A stretch of DNA of 64,000 nucleotides from Streptomyces bambusae (GTDB taxonomy: Bacteria > Actinomycetota > Actinomycetes > Streptomycetales > Streptomycetaceae): contig NZ_JAJAUZ010000017.1 in NCBI RefSeq assembly GCF_020532645.1, positions 62,001-126,000 of the forward strand. Reading direction: 5' to 3'. The notes below the pieces were generated by a model that was given only the letters and a program-made list of their open reading frames with translations, had not been told where the DNA came from and searched no databases. Positions 1 to 6,964 of the stretch are shown here, in pieces. Within the stretch, counting starts at the first letter, position 1; every line of letters begins with the position of its first letter. The position numbers and the translations under genes are program-made.

Positions 1-249
1 GGTCGCAGTACGGCGACGCTGCGGAGTGTGACGGTACAACCCGCCCCCGTGTCAAACGGCGGAAGCCCGCAACGGCCACTCGAACGGTAACCCGACTAGT
101 GCCATTCCTGCCGCCCGGATACCGCCGTCGGCACCGGACCGAGGCGTTCCCCAGCCGTCCGCGATCCCTTTGCGCCGCCTCCACCCGGGCTCCACCGGGC
201 CTTCACCGGAGCTCCGGCGCCGGACGGCGGGCGGGTGGTGCCGGGTGTG
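1..249. other. Left edge, no gene called
   Basis: I see no convincing gene here. The stretch lies downstream of the small membrane-protein gene on the minus strand. A perfect 12-bp palindrome (CCGGAGCTCCGG) sits at 206-217 among other GC-rich dyads and could be part of a terminator for that gene, but there is no T-run to confirm it. Confidence 0.4.
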
Positions 250-447
250 TCACAACCGGGTGAAACACCACACCCCGAGGGCCAGCGACACCGCTCCGGC
301 CAGCAGCGACAGCGGTACGGCAACCGCCTGCCCCACTCCGTCGGCGACCGGCGCCCGGCGCACCGCCCGGGCCGCCGTCCAGGCCAGCAGGGCCACGCCG
401 AACAGCACGAACGTCAGCCCGGCGAACCAGGCGGGTCCGCTCTCCAT
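250..447 (-). CDS. Small two-helix membrane protein
   Basis: A 65-residue protein of unknown function. Two hydrophobic segments span roughly residues 6-26 and 42-61, separated by a short basic loop (ARAVRRAPV), so it should be an integral membrane hairpin. The ATG start at 447 was chosen because a strong GGAGGGGG ribosome site lies just upstream; the open frame extends further upstream without such a site. It is on the same strand as the methyltransferase gene but 326 bp away. Function cannot be inferred. Confidence 0.65.
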   Translation of the reverse strand: MESGPAWFAGLTFVLFGVALLAWTAARAVRRAPVADGVGQAVAVPLSLLAGAVSLALGVWCFTRL

Positions 448-773
448 GCCACGCCCCCTCCTCCCGGCGCCCGCCGGGAACTCCCGCCGCGAGCGTGGCA
501 CGCACCCCTGCACGGAAGGCCGAAATCCACGCGAACCCCAGGTGAACTCACCCCGGGTGAACCCGGCGGACCGGGACATGGCGGACGGACCGCGGCCGGG
601 AGGGGCGGCGGGACCGGCAGGACCCTCAGGAGAGCCGGGACGAAGCCGGGCGGTCCGGGCCGGTCCGGGCCGGTCCGGGCCGGAGCCGAAGCCGGAGCCG
701 GAGCCGGAGCCGGGAGCGGGCCCGCGTCGGGGAGGGACCGGGGCGGGAGCCGGAAGCGCCCGCCCCGCTCGGC
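448..773. other. Intergenic stretch with short GC repeats
   Basis: No gene is supported in these 326 bases between the methyltransferase stop and the small membrane-protein start (both minus strand). Around 650-715 there are three tandem copies of a 10-mer (GGTCCGGGCC) and then several hexamers (CGGAGC). These are simple-sequence expansions. They could fold, but no clean terminator with a T-run is seen. Confidence 0.5.
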
Positions 774-2303
774 TCACTCCCCTGCCCGCACCCGCGCCGG
801 ATCCACCGGCTCCAGGAACCCCTGGTCGACCAGCAGCCGGATCGCCTCGGGGGTCCGGTCGCGCAGCACCACAGGGTCCTCCTCCACCAGCGAGGCGATC
901 GCGTCGAGGATCCGGCCCGCGCTCAGCGAGCCGTCGCACACCCCGGCGAAGCCCGCGCCGACCGTGTCCACCTTGGTGGCCCGGCGCATCCCGCGGTGCT
1001 GGCGCAGCACCACGTGCTCCGGGTCCTCGGCACCCGGCACGCCGACCTGCTCCTGGACGACTTCGGCCACCATCCTGAAGTGGCCGGCCAGCAGCGCCGC
1101 GTCGTCGTGCCCGCGCAGGTAGTCCTGGCGCTCGAAGTGTGCGCGCACGGTGTCGCCGAGCGGCTGCTCCACCGGGTGCGGCCACTCCTCCACCACGATC
1201 GACGGGTACTCGGCCCCCGACTTCCGGAGCGTGATCCAGCCGAATCCGACCGCCTTGGTGCGCTGCTCCTCGAACTCCTCCAGCCAGTCCTCGTACCGGC
1301 GGGCGTACTCCTCGGGCGCGGTGCGGTGGTCCCCGGCGTCGCGCAGCCACAGCTCCGCGTACTGGGTGACGTCCTGGACCTCGCGCTGCACGATCCACGC
1401 GTCGCAGCCGCGCGGCACCCACGAGCGCAGCCGGTCCTTCCAGTCCTCCCCTTCCACGTGCTGCCAGTTGGCGAGGAACTGCGCGTACCCGCCCGGGTTG
1501 AGGTGGTCGCCGGCCTGCTGCACCAGCGTCCGGCACAGGTCGTCGCCGCCCATCCCGCCGTCCCGGTACGTCAGCCGGGCGCCGGGCGAGATGACGAACG
1601 GCGGGTTCGACACGATCAGGTCGTACGTGGCCTCCCCGACGGGTTCGAACAGCGAGCCCGTCAGCAGCTCGGCCTCCGGGGCGCCGGAGAGCGCGAGGGT
1701 GAGCCGGGTGAAGTCGAGGGCCCGCGGGTTGACGTCGGTGGCGGTGACCCGGGTCGCGTGCTGCGAGGCGTGCAGCGCCTGGATCCCGGAGCCGGTGCCG
1801 AGGTCGAGGGCGGAGCCGACCGGGGTGCGGACGGTGATCCCGGCGAGGGTGGTGGAAGCGCCGCCGACCCCGAGGACCACGCCCTCCTCACGGCTGCCGA
1901 TGCCGCCGGCGCCGCCGACCGCGCAGCCGAGGTCGGAGACGATGAACCAGTCCTCGCCGTCGGGCCCGCCGTACGGCCGGACGTCGACGCGGGCGTGCAC
2001 CTCGTCGCCCTCGCGGCGCAGCCAGCCGTCGGCGAGGGCGTCCGCCACCGGCAGCGCCGCCTCGGCGTGCACGTACGGCACCGGGCGCTGGAGCAGGAAC
2101 AGCCGGATCAGGGTGCTCAGCGGGCCGTCGCCGCGGGTGGCGCGCAGCGCGGGCACGGTCTCGCTGCGGGCGAGCGCGGCGTAGGCGGGGGCGCCGAGCA
2201 GGTCGAGCATGCCGTCGGCGGTGAAGCCGGCGGCGAGCAGGGCGGCACGGAGCTCGGCCGCGCGGCGGGGCGAGGGAAGGCTGGTGGTACTCACATCACC
2301 CAT
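774..2303 (-). CDS. Class I SAM-dependent methyltransferase (HemK/RlmG-like)
   Basis: A 509-residue predicted N5-glutamine or RNA methyltransferase. The SAM-binding motif I (LDLGTGSGIQAL) lies near residue 168, followed by an acidic end of strand 2 (TATDVNPRAL) and the catalytic-type NPPF motif (IVSNPPFV) near residue 235. NPPF is typical of enzymes that methylate planar amide or amino groups. The N-terminal third is a helical substrate-binding region and the C-terminal part is a long extension of unknown role, making the protein longer than HemK itself. The start at 2303 is followed by a second candidate GTG four codons in. The gene lies downstream of a hairpin that ends the lipoprotein transcript. 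The exact substrate is not known. Confidence 0.8.
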   Translation of the reverse strand: MGDVSTTSLPSPRRAAELRAALLAAGFTADGMLDLLGAPAYAALARSETVPALRATRGDGPLSTLIRLFLLQRPVPYVHAEAALPVADALADGWLRREGDEVHARVDVRPYGGPDGEDWFIVSDLGCAVGGAGGIGSREEGVVLGVGGASTTLAGITVRTPVGSALDLGTGSGIQALHASQHATRVTATDVNPRALDFTRLTLALSGAPEAELLTGSLFEPVGEATYDLIVSNPPFVISPGARLTYRDGGMGGDDLCRTLVQQAGDHLNPGGYAQFLANWQHVEGEDWKDRLRSWVPRGCDAWIVQREVQDVTQYAELWLRDAGDHRTAPEEYARRYEDWLEEFEEQRTKAVGFGWITLRKSGAEYPSIVVEEWPHPVEQPLGDTVRAHFERQDYLRGHDDAALLAGHFRMVAEVVQEQVGVPGAEDPEHVVLRQHRGMRRATKVDTVGAGFAGVCDGSLSAGRILDAIASLVEEDPVVLRDRTPEAIRLLVDQGFLEPVDPARVRAGE

Positions 2304-2330
2304 TGTGTCGGCTCACCCCGGCGAAGGCCG

Positions 2331-2380
2331 ACTTGTCCACAGGCCCGCCCGGTCGGGCCGGAGCGGGCCTGTGGACAAGT
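2331..2380. terminator. 18-bp perfect inverted repeat carrying two DnaA-box sequences
   Basis: The arms 2331-2348 and 2363-2380 are perfectly complementary over 18 bp with a 14-nt loop. Positioned just after the lipoprotein stop, it is well placed to terminate that minus-strand transcript. The arms contain TTGTCCACA (2333-2341) and its complement (2370-2378), the preferred Streptomyces DnaA box, so it may also be a DnaA titration or regulatory site. The structure is directly visible; both roles are inferred. Confidence 0.75.
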
Positions 2381-2394
2381 GCCGGCAGAAGCCG

Positions 2395-2967
2395 TCAGCC
2401 CTGCGCGGGAGCCGACGCGCCGGCCTCGGGGCGCTGGCAGCTCTTCTGGTTCTTCATCGCCTTGCCCAGCTCGCCGGACTGAAGCTTCGTCAGCGCCTCG
2501 TTGCCGCTCTTGCCGAGCTTGTCGAGCTCGGCCGCGATCTCCTTGAGGCCGTCCGCGAACTTGGCCTGGTCCTTGCTGTCGAGGCCGTCCACCTTCGTCT
2601 TCAGGGTGGCGTACGACTTGGAGATGGAGTTGAGTTCGGCGACGGCGTCGGACCGGGTCTTCTCGCCGTCCTTGACCGGCGGCACGCCGGCGTCCTGCAC
2701 GGCCGTGCCCATCGACGCGTAGGCCTGGGACATCGCCTGGAAGGCCGCCGAGTCGGTCTTCTGGACCACGTCGGCCTTGCTCTGGTCCGTGGTCTCCTTC
2801 TGGATCGCCGTGTTCGCGTCCTCGATCTTCTTGACCTGGGGCTGCACCTGGTCGCAGACCTTCTTGGCCCAGTCGTTGACCTTCTTGTCCGAGTCGTCCC
2901 CGCAGCCGGACAGCACGAGTACCAGTACCGCACCGCCGGACACCGCGGCCGCAAGCTTCTTGTTCAC
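2395..2967 (-). CDS. Small secreted lipoprotein
   Basis: A 190-residue predicted lipoprotein. The GTG start at 2967 follows a GAAGGGA ribosome site. The N-terminus is basic (NKKLAA), then hydrophobic, then a lipobox (VLSGC, Cys about residue 22), so it should be lipidated and held on the outer face of the membrane. The mature part is a Lys/Asp/Ala-rich helical protein, probably coiled-coil, with one pair of cysteines. No enzymatic motif is visible. It sits between hppA and the methyltransferase gene and has its own hairpin downstream. Function unknown. Confidence 0.75.
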   Translation of the reverse strand: MNKKLAAAVSGGAVLVLVLSGCGDDSDKKVNDWAKKVCDQVQPQVKKIEDANTAIQKETTDQSKADVVQKTDSAAFQAMSQAYASMGTAVQDAGVPPVKDGEKTRSDAVAELNSISKSYATLKTKVDGLDSKDQAKFADGLKEIAAELDKLGKSGNEALTKLQSGELGKAMKNQKSCQRPEAGASAPAQG

Positions 2968-3029
2968 CGGATTGGTCCCTTCCAAGGCTCTCGGCCCCGG
3001 AAGATACACGCCCGCCCGTCGGGTACGCA

Positions 3030-3077
3030 GAAAGGCGGACGGGCGGCGCGTCCGAGCGCACCGCCGGTCCGCCTTTC
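3030..3077 (-). terminator. Hairpin downstream of hppA
   Basis: An 11-bp perfect stem (GAAAGGCGGAC at 3030-3040 with its complement at 3067-3077) lies about 20 bp past the hppA stop codon in the direction of transcription. Placement suggests it ends the hppA mRNA before the lipoprotein gene. Confidence 0.6.
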
Positions 3078-3096
3078 GGGCGCACGGGCCGCAGGG

Positions 3097-5496
3097 TCAG
3101 GAAACGACCGCCGGATCGCCCTGCTGGGCCACTCGTTCCGCGCTCCCTTCGCTGCTCTCGCCGACCGCGATGCCGCGCCGCTTGGACACGTAGACGGCAC
3201 CCACGATGACCGCGATGGCGGTGATCGCCACCACCGCGCGGACCGCCGGGCTGGCGTCGTCCCCGTAGCTGAACTGCACGACCGCGGGGGCGATGAGCAG
3301 GGCGACCAGGTTCATGACCTTGAGCAGCGGGTTGATGGCCGGGCCGGCGGTGTCCTTGAACGGGTCGCCGACCGTGTCGCCGATGACGGTCGCGGCGTGG
3401 GCCTCGCTGCCCTTGCCGCCGTGGTGCCCGTCCTCGACCAGCTTCTTCGCGTTGTCCCAGGCGCCGCCGGAGTTGGCGAGGAAGACGGCCATCAGGGTGC
3501 CGCAGCCGATCGCGCCGGCGAGGTACGAGCCGAGGGCGCCGACCCCGAGGGTGAAGCCGACCGCGATGGGGGCCATCACGGCGAGCAGTCCGGGCGTGGC
3601 GAGCTCGCGCAGGGCGTCCTTGGTGCAGATGTCCACGACGCGCCCGTACTCGGGCTTCTCGCTGTAGTCCATGATCCCGGGGTGCTCGCGGAACTGGCGG
3701 CGCACCTCGTAGACGACCGCGCCCGCGGAACGGGAGACGGCGTTGATCGCGAGCCCGGAGAAGAGGAACACCACGGCCGCGCCCAGGATCAGGCCGACGA
3801 GGTTGTTGGGCTGCGCGATGTCGAGGCTGAGGGCCATGTCGCCGGTCTTGACCCCGACGTCCTTGACGGCTCCGGCGATCGCGTCGCTGTACGAGCCGAA
3901 GAGCGCGGCGGCGGCCAGCACGGCGGTGGCGATGGCGATGCCCTTGGTGATGGCCTTGGTGGTGTTGCCGACCGCGTCGAGGTCGGTGAGCACCCGGGCG
4001 CCCTCGCCCTCGACGTCGCCGGACATCTCGGCGATGCCCTGGGCGTTGTCGGAGACCGGTCCGAAGGTGTCCATGGCGACGATGACGCCGACGGTGGTGA
4101 GCAGGCCGGTGCCGGCCAGCGCGACGGCGAACAGCGCGAGCATGATCGAGGTGCCGCCGAGCAGGAACGCCCCGTACACGCCGAGGCCGATCAGCAGCGC
4201 CGTGTAGACGGCGGACTCCAGTCCGACGGAGATGCCGGCGAGGACCACGGTCGCGGGCCCGGTCAGCGAGGACTTGCCGATGTCCCGGACGGGACGGCGG
4301 TTGGTCTCGGTGAAGTAGCCGGTGAGCTGCTGGATGAGGGCGGCGAGCACGATGCCGATGGCCACGGCGACGAGGGCGAAGACCCGCGGGTCGCCCTCGT
4401 GGCCGGTGATGGCGGCCTCGGTGACGCCCTTGAGGTCCGCGTACGAGGCCGGCAGGTAGGCGTAGACGGCGATCGCGACCAGGACCAGGGAGATCACGGC
4501 GGAGATGAAGAAGCCGCGGTTGATGGCGGTCATGCCGCTGCGGTCGGTCCGGCGGGGGGAGACCGCGAAGATGCCGATCATCGCGGTGACCACGCCGATG
4601 GCGGGCACGATCAGCGGGAACGCGAGCCCCAGGTCGCCGAACGCGGCCTTGCCGAGGATGAGGGCGGCGACGAGGGTGACGGCGTAGGACTCGAAGAGGT
4701 CAGCGGCCATGCCCGCGCAGTCGCCGACGTTGTCGCCCACGTTGTCGGCGATGGTCGCGGCATTGCGCGGGTCGTCCTCCGGAATGCCCTGTTCGACCTT
4801 GCCGACCAGGTCGGCGCCGACGTCGGCGGCCTTGGTGAAGATGCCGCCGCCGACACGCATGAACATCGCGATGAGTGCGGCGCCCAGGCCGAAGCCCTCC
4901 AGGACCTTGGGGGCGTCCGCGGCGTAGACGAGGACCACGCAGGACGCGCCGAGCAGGCCGAGGCCGACCGTGAACATGCCCACCACACCGCCGGTGCGGA
5001 AAGCGATCTTCATTGCCTTGTGGGAGACCTCGGTCAGGTCCTTTGCGGGTTCTCCTTCGGCGGGAGTCGCCTCGCGGGCCGCCGCGGCCACGCGGACATT
5101 CGCCCGTACGGCCAGCCGCATGCCGATGTATCCGGTGGCGGCGGAGAACAGCGCGCCGACCAGGAAGAAGGCGGAACGCCCGGCCCGCTGGGACCAGTTG
5201 TCGGCCGGCAGCATGAACAGCAGGAAGAACACGACGACGGCGAATACGCCGAGCGTGCGCAACTGTCGTCCCAGATAGGCATTTGCTCCTTCCTGCACGG
5301 CGGCTGCGATCTTCTTCATGCTGTCGGTGCCCTCGTCGGCGGCGAGCACCTGGCGGACCAGGATCTGCGCGACGACGAGGGCGGCCACGGCCACGGCAGC
5401 AATCACGATCACGATGAGCCGGTTGTCATCGGTGAGTACTGCGCCTGCAAGCCCGGCAGCGTGGGCTTGCTCAAGAGGGGTGAAGAGCCCCGTCAT
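3097..5496 (-). CDS. hppA: Membrane proton-pumping pyrophosphatase
   Basis: A 799-residue H+-translocating pyrophosphatase that couples pyrophosphate hydrolysis to proton export. About 16 membrane helices are present. The substrate site is clear: DVGADLVGKVEQGIPEDD near residue 210, then the NVGDNVGDCAGMAADLFESY stretch, and the C-terminal GDTVGDPFKDTAGPA motif. The motif GNTTKAITKG carries Lys rather than Ala at the family's potassium-determining position, which marks it as the K+-independent type. ATG at 5496 was chosen for its AGGAGG site; upstream codons in frame lack homology. The gene is transcribed alone and ends at a hairpin. The ATG position and the family are secure. Confidence 0.96.
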   Translation of the reverse strand: MTGLFTPLEQAHAAGLAGAVLTDDNRLIVIVIAAVAVAALVVAQILVRQVLAADEGTDSMKKIAAAVQEGANAYLGRQLRTLGVFAVVVFFLLFMLPADNWSQRAGRSAFFLVGALFSAATGYIGMRLAVRANVRVAAAAREATPAEGEPAKDLTEVSHKAMKIAFRTGGVVGMFTVGLGLLGASCVVLVYAADAPKVLEGFGLGAALIAMFMRVGGGIFTKAADVGADLVGKVEQGIPEDDPRNAATIADNVGDNVGDCAGMAADLFESYAVTLVAALILGKAAFGDLGLAFPLIVPAIGVVTAMIGIFAVSPRRTDRSGMTAINRGFFISAVISLVLVAIAVYAYLPASYADLKGVTEAAITGHEGDPRVFALVAVAIGIVLAALIQQLTGYFTETNRRPVRDIGKSSLTGPATVVLAGISVGLESAVYTALLIGLGVYGAFLLGGTSIMLALFAVALAGTGLLTTVGVIVAMDTFGPVSDNAQGIAEMSGDVEGEGARVLTDLDAVGNTTKAITKGIAIATAVLAAAALFGSYSDAIAGAVKDVGVKTGDMALSLDIAQPNNLVGLILGAAVVFLFSGLAINAVSRSAGAVVYEVRRQFREHPGIMDYSEKPEYGRVVDICTKDALRELATPGLLAVMAPIAVGFTLGVGALGSYLAGAIGCGTLMAVFLANSGGAWDNAKKLVEDGHHGGKGSEAHAATVIGDTVGDPFKDTAGPAINPLLKVMNLVALLIAPAVVQFSYGDDASPAVRAVVAITAIAVIVGAVYVSKRRGIAVGESSEGSAERVAQQGDPAVVS

Positions 5497-5620
5497 TCGT
5501 CCTCCTTGACGTGATGAGCTCAAGATGTGGACGGATTGTAGGGAGCAGTTCCCGATCAAAACAGTGCGCGGGAAACGGAATTGGCGCGCTCTCGCTCCTC
5601 AGCAATTGATCGCGTCACGC

Positions 5621-5643
5621 CATTACCCTCGAAGGGGGTAATG
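5621..5643. promoter_or_regulatory. Inverted repeat upstream of hppA, possible operator
   Basis: CATTACCC (5621-5628) and GGGTAATG (5636-5643) form a perfect 8-bp dyad around a 7-nt spacer, in the AT-richer block upstream of hppA. The symmetry and spacing resemble an operator for a dimeric repressor. No regulator can be named. Confidence 0.4.
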
Positions 5644-5688
5644 GGGCAAAAGCATTGACGGTTGATCAATGATCTAGGTAAATGAAAA

Positions 5689-5711
5689 GAGGCCCTGCTC
5701 AACGGGGCCTC
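5689..5711 (-). terminator. Rho-independent terminator of the bldG operon
   Basis: GAGGCCC at 5689-5695 pairs with GGGCCTC at 5705-5711. Read on the minus strand, the stem is followed by TTTTCATTT, a good T-run for this organism. It lies about 310 bases past the stop of the anti-sigma gene and most likely ends that transcript. Confidence 0.65.
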
Positions 5712-6019
5712 GGGGATCCCGGATAAGATCGGAATGTAGGACCGGGGGCAATCACCGGAAAGGATCTCGCCGGGTCAAACGATCTCAATGCGCGCCGGTC
5801 ACATCGAAGTTGTTCCGGCCGGTACCGCGGCCCGGATACGCGGCCTCGGGGGCGTGACGGAGGACGACGGGACCCGGCCAGAGCCGGCCGAGGGCCGGTC
5901 CGGGGGCGGTCCGGGGGCGGTCCGGGCGGCGCAGCAGGCGGACGGGCGCGGACATGCGGAAGCGACGGCCGGCCTCGGTGGGCCCGGCCGCCGCGAGCGG
6001 GGCGGAGGCGGTGCGGCGG

Positions 6020-6445
6020 CTACGGAAGCCCGGGCGCGCCGGCCACCGGCCAGCTCATGCGGATCACACCACCGGCTTCGCCGCTGGTGACCTCGTAGTC
6101 GTCGACCAGGCCGCTGATCACCGCGAGGCCCATGTCGTCCTCGGCGGCGTCCGAGTCACCGGCCGGGCCGGTGCCCGCCGGGCCCGCGGGGCCGCCGGGG
6201 GCCTCGTCGCCGACCTCGATGGAGAAGACCTTCTCCTCGTCGGTGAGCACCACGCGCACCGGCGCGGTGACCGCGTTGCCGCGGTGCAGGCCCACGGCGC
6301 GGGAACAGGCCTCGCCGACGGCGAGCCGGACCTCGTCGAGCAGGGCTTCCTCCACCCCGGCCCGGCGCGCCACGGCAGCCGCCACCAGGCGGGCCGTCCG
6401 GACGTGTTCGGGCTGGGCGCTGAAACGGAGTTCAACGGTGGCCAT
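6020..6445 (-). CDS. ATP-binding anti-sigma factor / serine kinase (BldG partner)
   Basis: A 141-residue GHKL-fold, RsbW/SpoIIAB-like protein. The N-box (EVRLAVGEACSRAV, about residues 38-51) and the G-type motif (MGLAVISGLVDD, about 104-115) are visible. A Gly/Pro/Ala-rich insert occupies the lid region between them. It lies directly downstream of bldG on the same strand, matching the known bldG-SCO3548 arrangement in S. coelicolor, where the anti-sigma protein and BldG form a partner-switching pair. It probably binds a sigma factor and phosphorylates BldG. Read-through transcription from bldG is likely, since only about 95 bases separate them. Confidence 0.88.
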   Translation of the reverse strand: MATVELRFSAQPEHVRTARLVAAAVARRAGVEEALLDEVRLAVGEACSRAVGLHRGNAVTAPVRVVLTDEEKVFSIEVGDEAPGGPAGPAGTGPAGDSDAAEDDMGLAVISGLVDDYEVTSGEAGGVIRMSWPVAGAPGLP

Positions 6446-6541
6446 GGGCTCCCCCTCGGACGTTCGGGCGTGCTCGGCAGGGGCCCGGGCCTGGCCGGCC
6501 CGGCGCCCCGCTCTCTTGCTGCTCCGGCTACTCCGGGGCCG

Positions 6542-6883
6542 TCAGTCGGTGGCGCTGACGGCTTCTTCGACCGTGGTGTGGATCGGGAACACCTTGGTCA
6601 GGCCGGTGATGCGGAAGATCTTGAGAATGCGCTCCTGGTTGCAGACCAGGCGCAGGGAGCCCTCGTGCGCGCGGACGCGCTTGAGACCACCCACGAGCAC
6701 GCCGAGGCCGGTGGAGTCGAGGAAGTCCACCCGCTCCATGTCCACCACCAGGTGGTAGCTGCCGTCGTTCACCAACTCGACCAACTGCTCGCGCAGCTTG
6801 GGCGCGGTATACACATCAATCTCGCCACCGACCTCGACGACCGTGCGGTCGCCGACAGTGCGAGTCGACAGGGACAGGTCCAC
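6542..6883 (-). CDS. bldG: Anti-sigma factor antagonist BldG
   Basis: A 113-residue STAS-domain protein with the same length as S. coelicolor BldG. The phosphorylatable serine lies in [15 protein letters not shown] (about residues 52-66). In its unphosphorylated state the family binds the partner anti-sigma factor and frees the sigma factor; bldG is required for aerial development and antibiotic production. The GTG start at 6883 follows an excellent GGAGGATCC site. It is divergent from the helicase gene with only 81 bp between, so the two share a promoter region. Identity is highly secure. Confidence 0.95.
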   Translation of the reverse strand: MDLSLSTRTVGDRTVVEVGGEIDVYTAPKLREQLVELVNDGSYHLVVDMERVDFLDSTGLGVLVGGLKRVRAHEGSLRLVCNQERILKIFRITGLTKVFPIHTTVEEAVSATD

Positions 6884-6964
6884 GGATCCTCCAGCACCTT
6901 GCTATCGAGCGGCGCCCCCCAGGGGCCTCCCCATCCGAAGGTAGGGGACGGATTGGCAGCCGCG
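6884..6964. promoter_or_regulatory. Divergent promoter region of bldG and the helicase gene
   Basis: These 81 bp separate two divergent starts and must carry the signals for at least one of them. The bldG ribosome site (GGAGG) is at its left end. No clean -10/-35 pair stands out. Confidence 0.5.

Larger units (their letters stand above)
5497..6019. other. Intergenic region between hppA and the bldG-partner gene
   Basis: No gene is supported. The stretch holds the hppA promoter region, a CCGTCCACA-type DnaA-box match at 5526-5534, an inverted repeat at 5621-5643, a terminator at 5689-5711, and a GC-rich simple-repeat segment around 5880-5930 (GGTCCGGGGGC repeats). The 5530-5700 part is markedly AT-richer than its surroundings. 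Confidence 0.6.

Noticed and set aside
2209..5514. 1,101-codon open frame on the plus strand
   Set aside because: It is antisense to hppA and the lipoprotein gene; its protein is a His/Asp/Gly-rich composition artefact of GC-biased codons.
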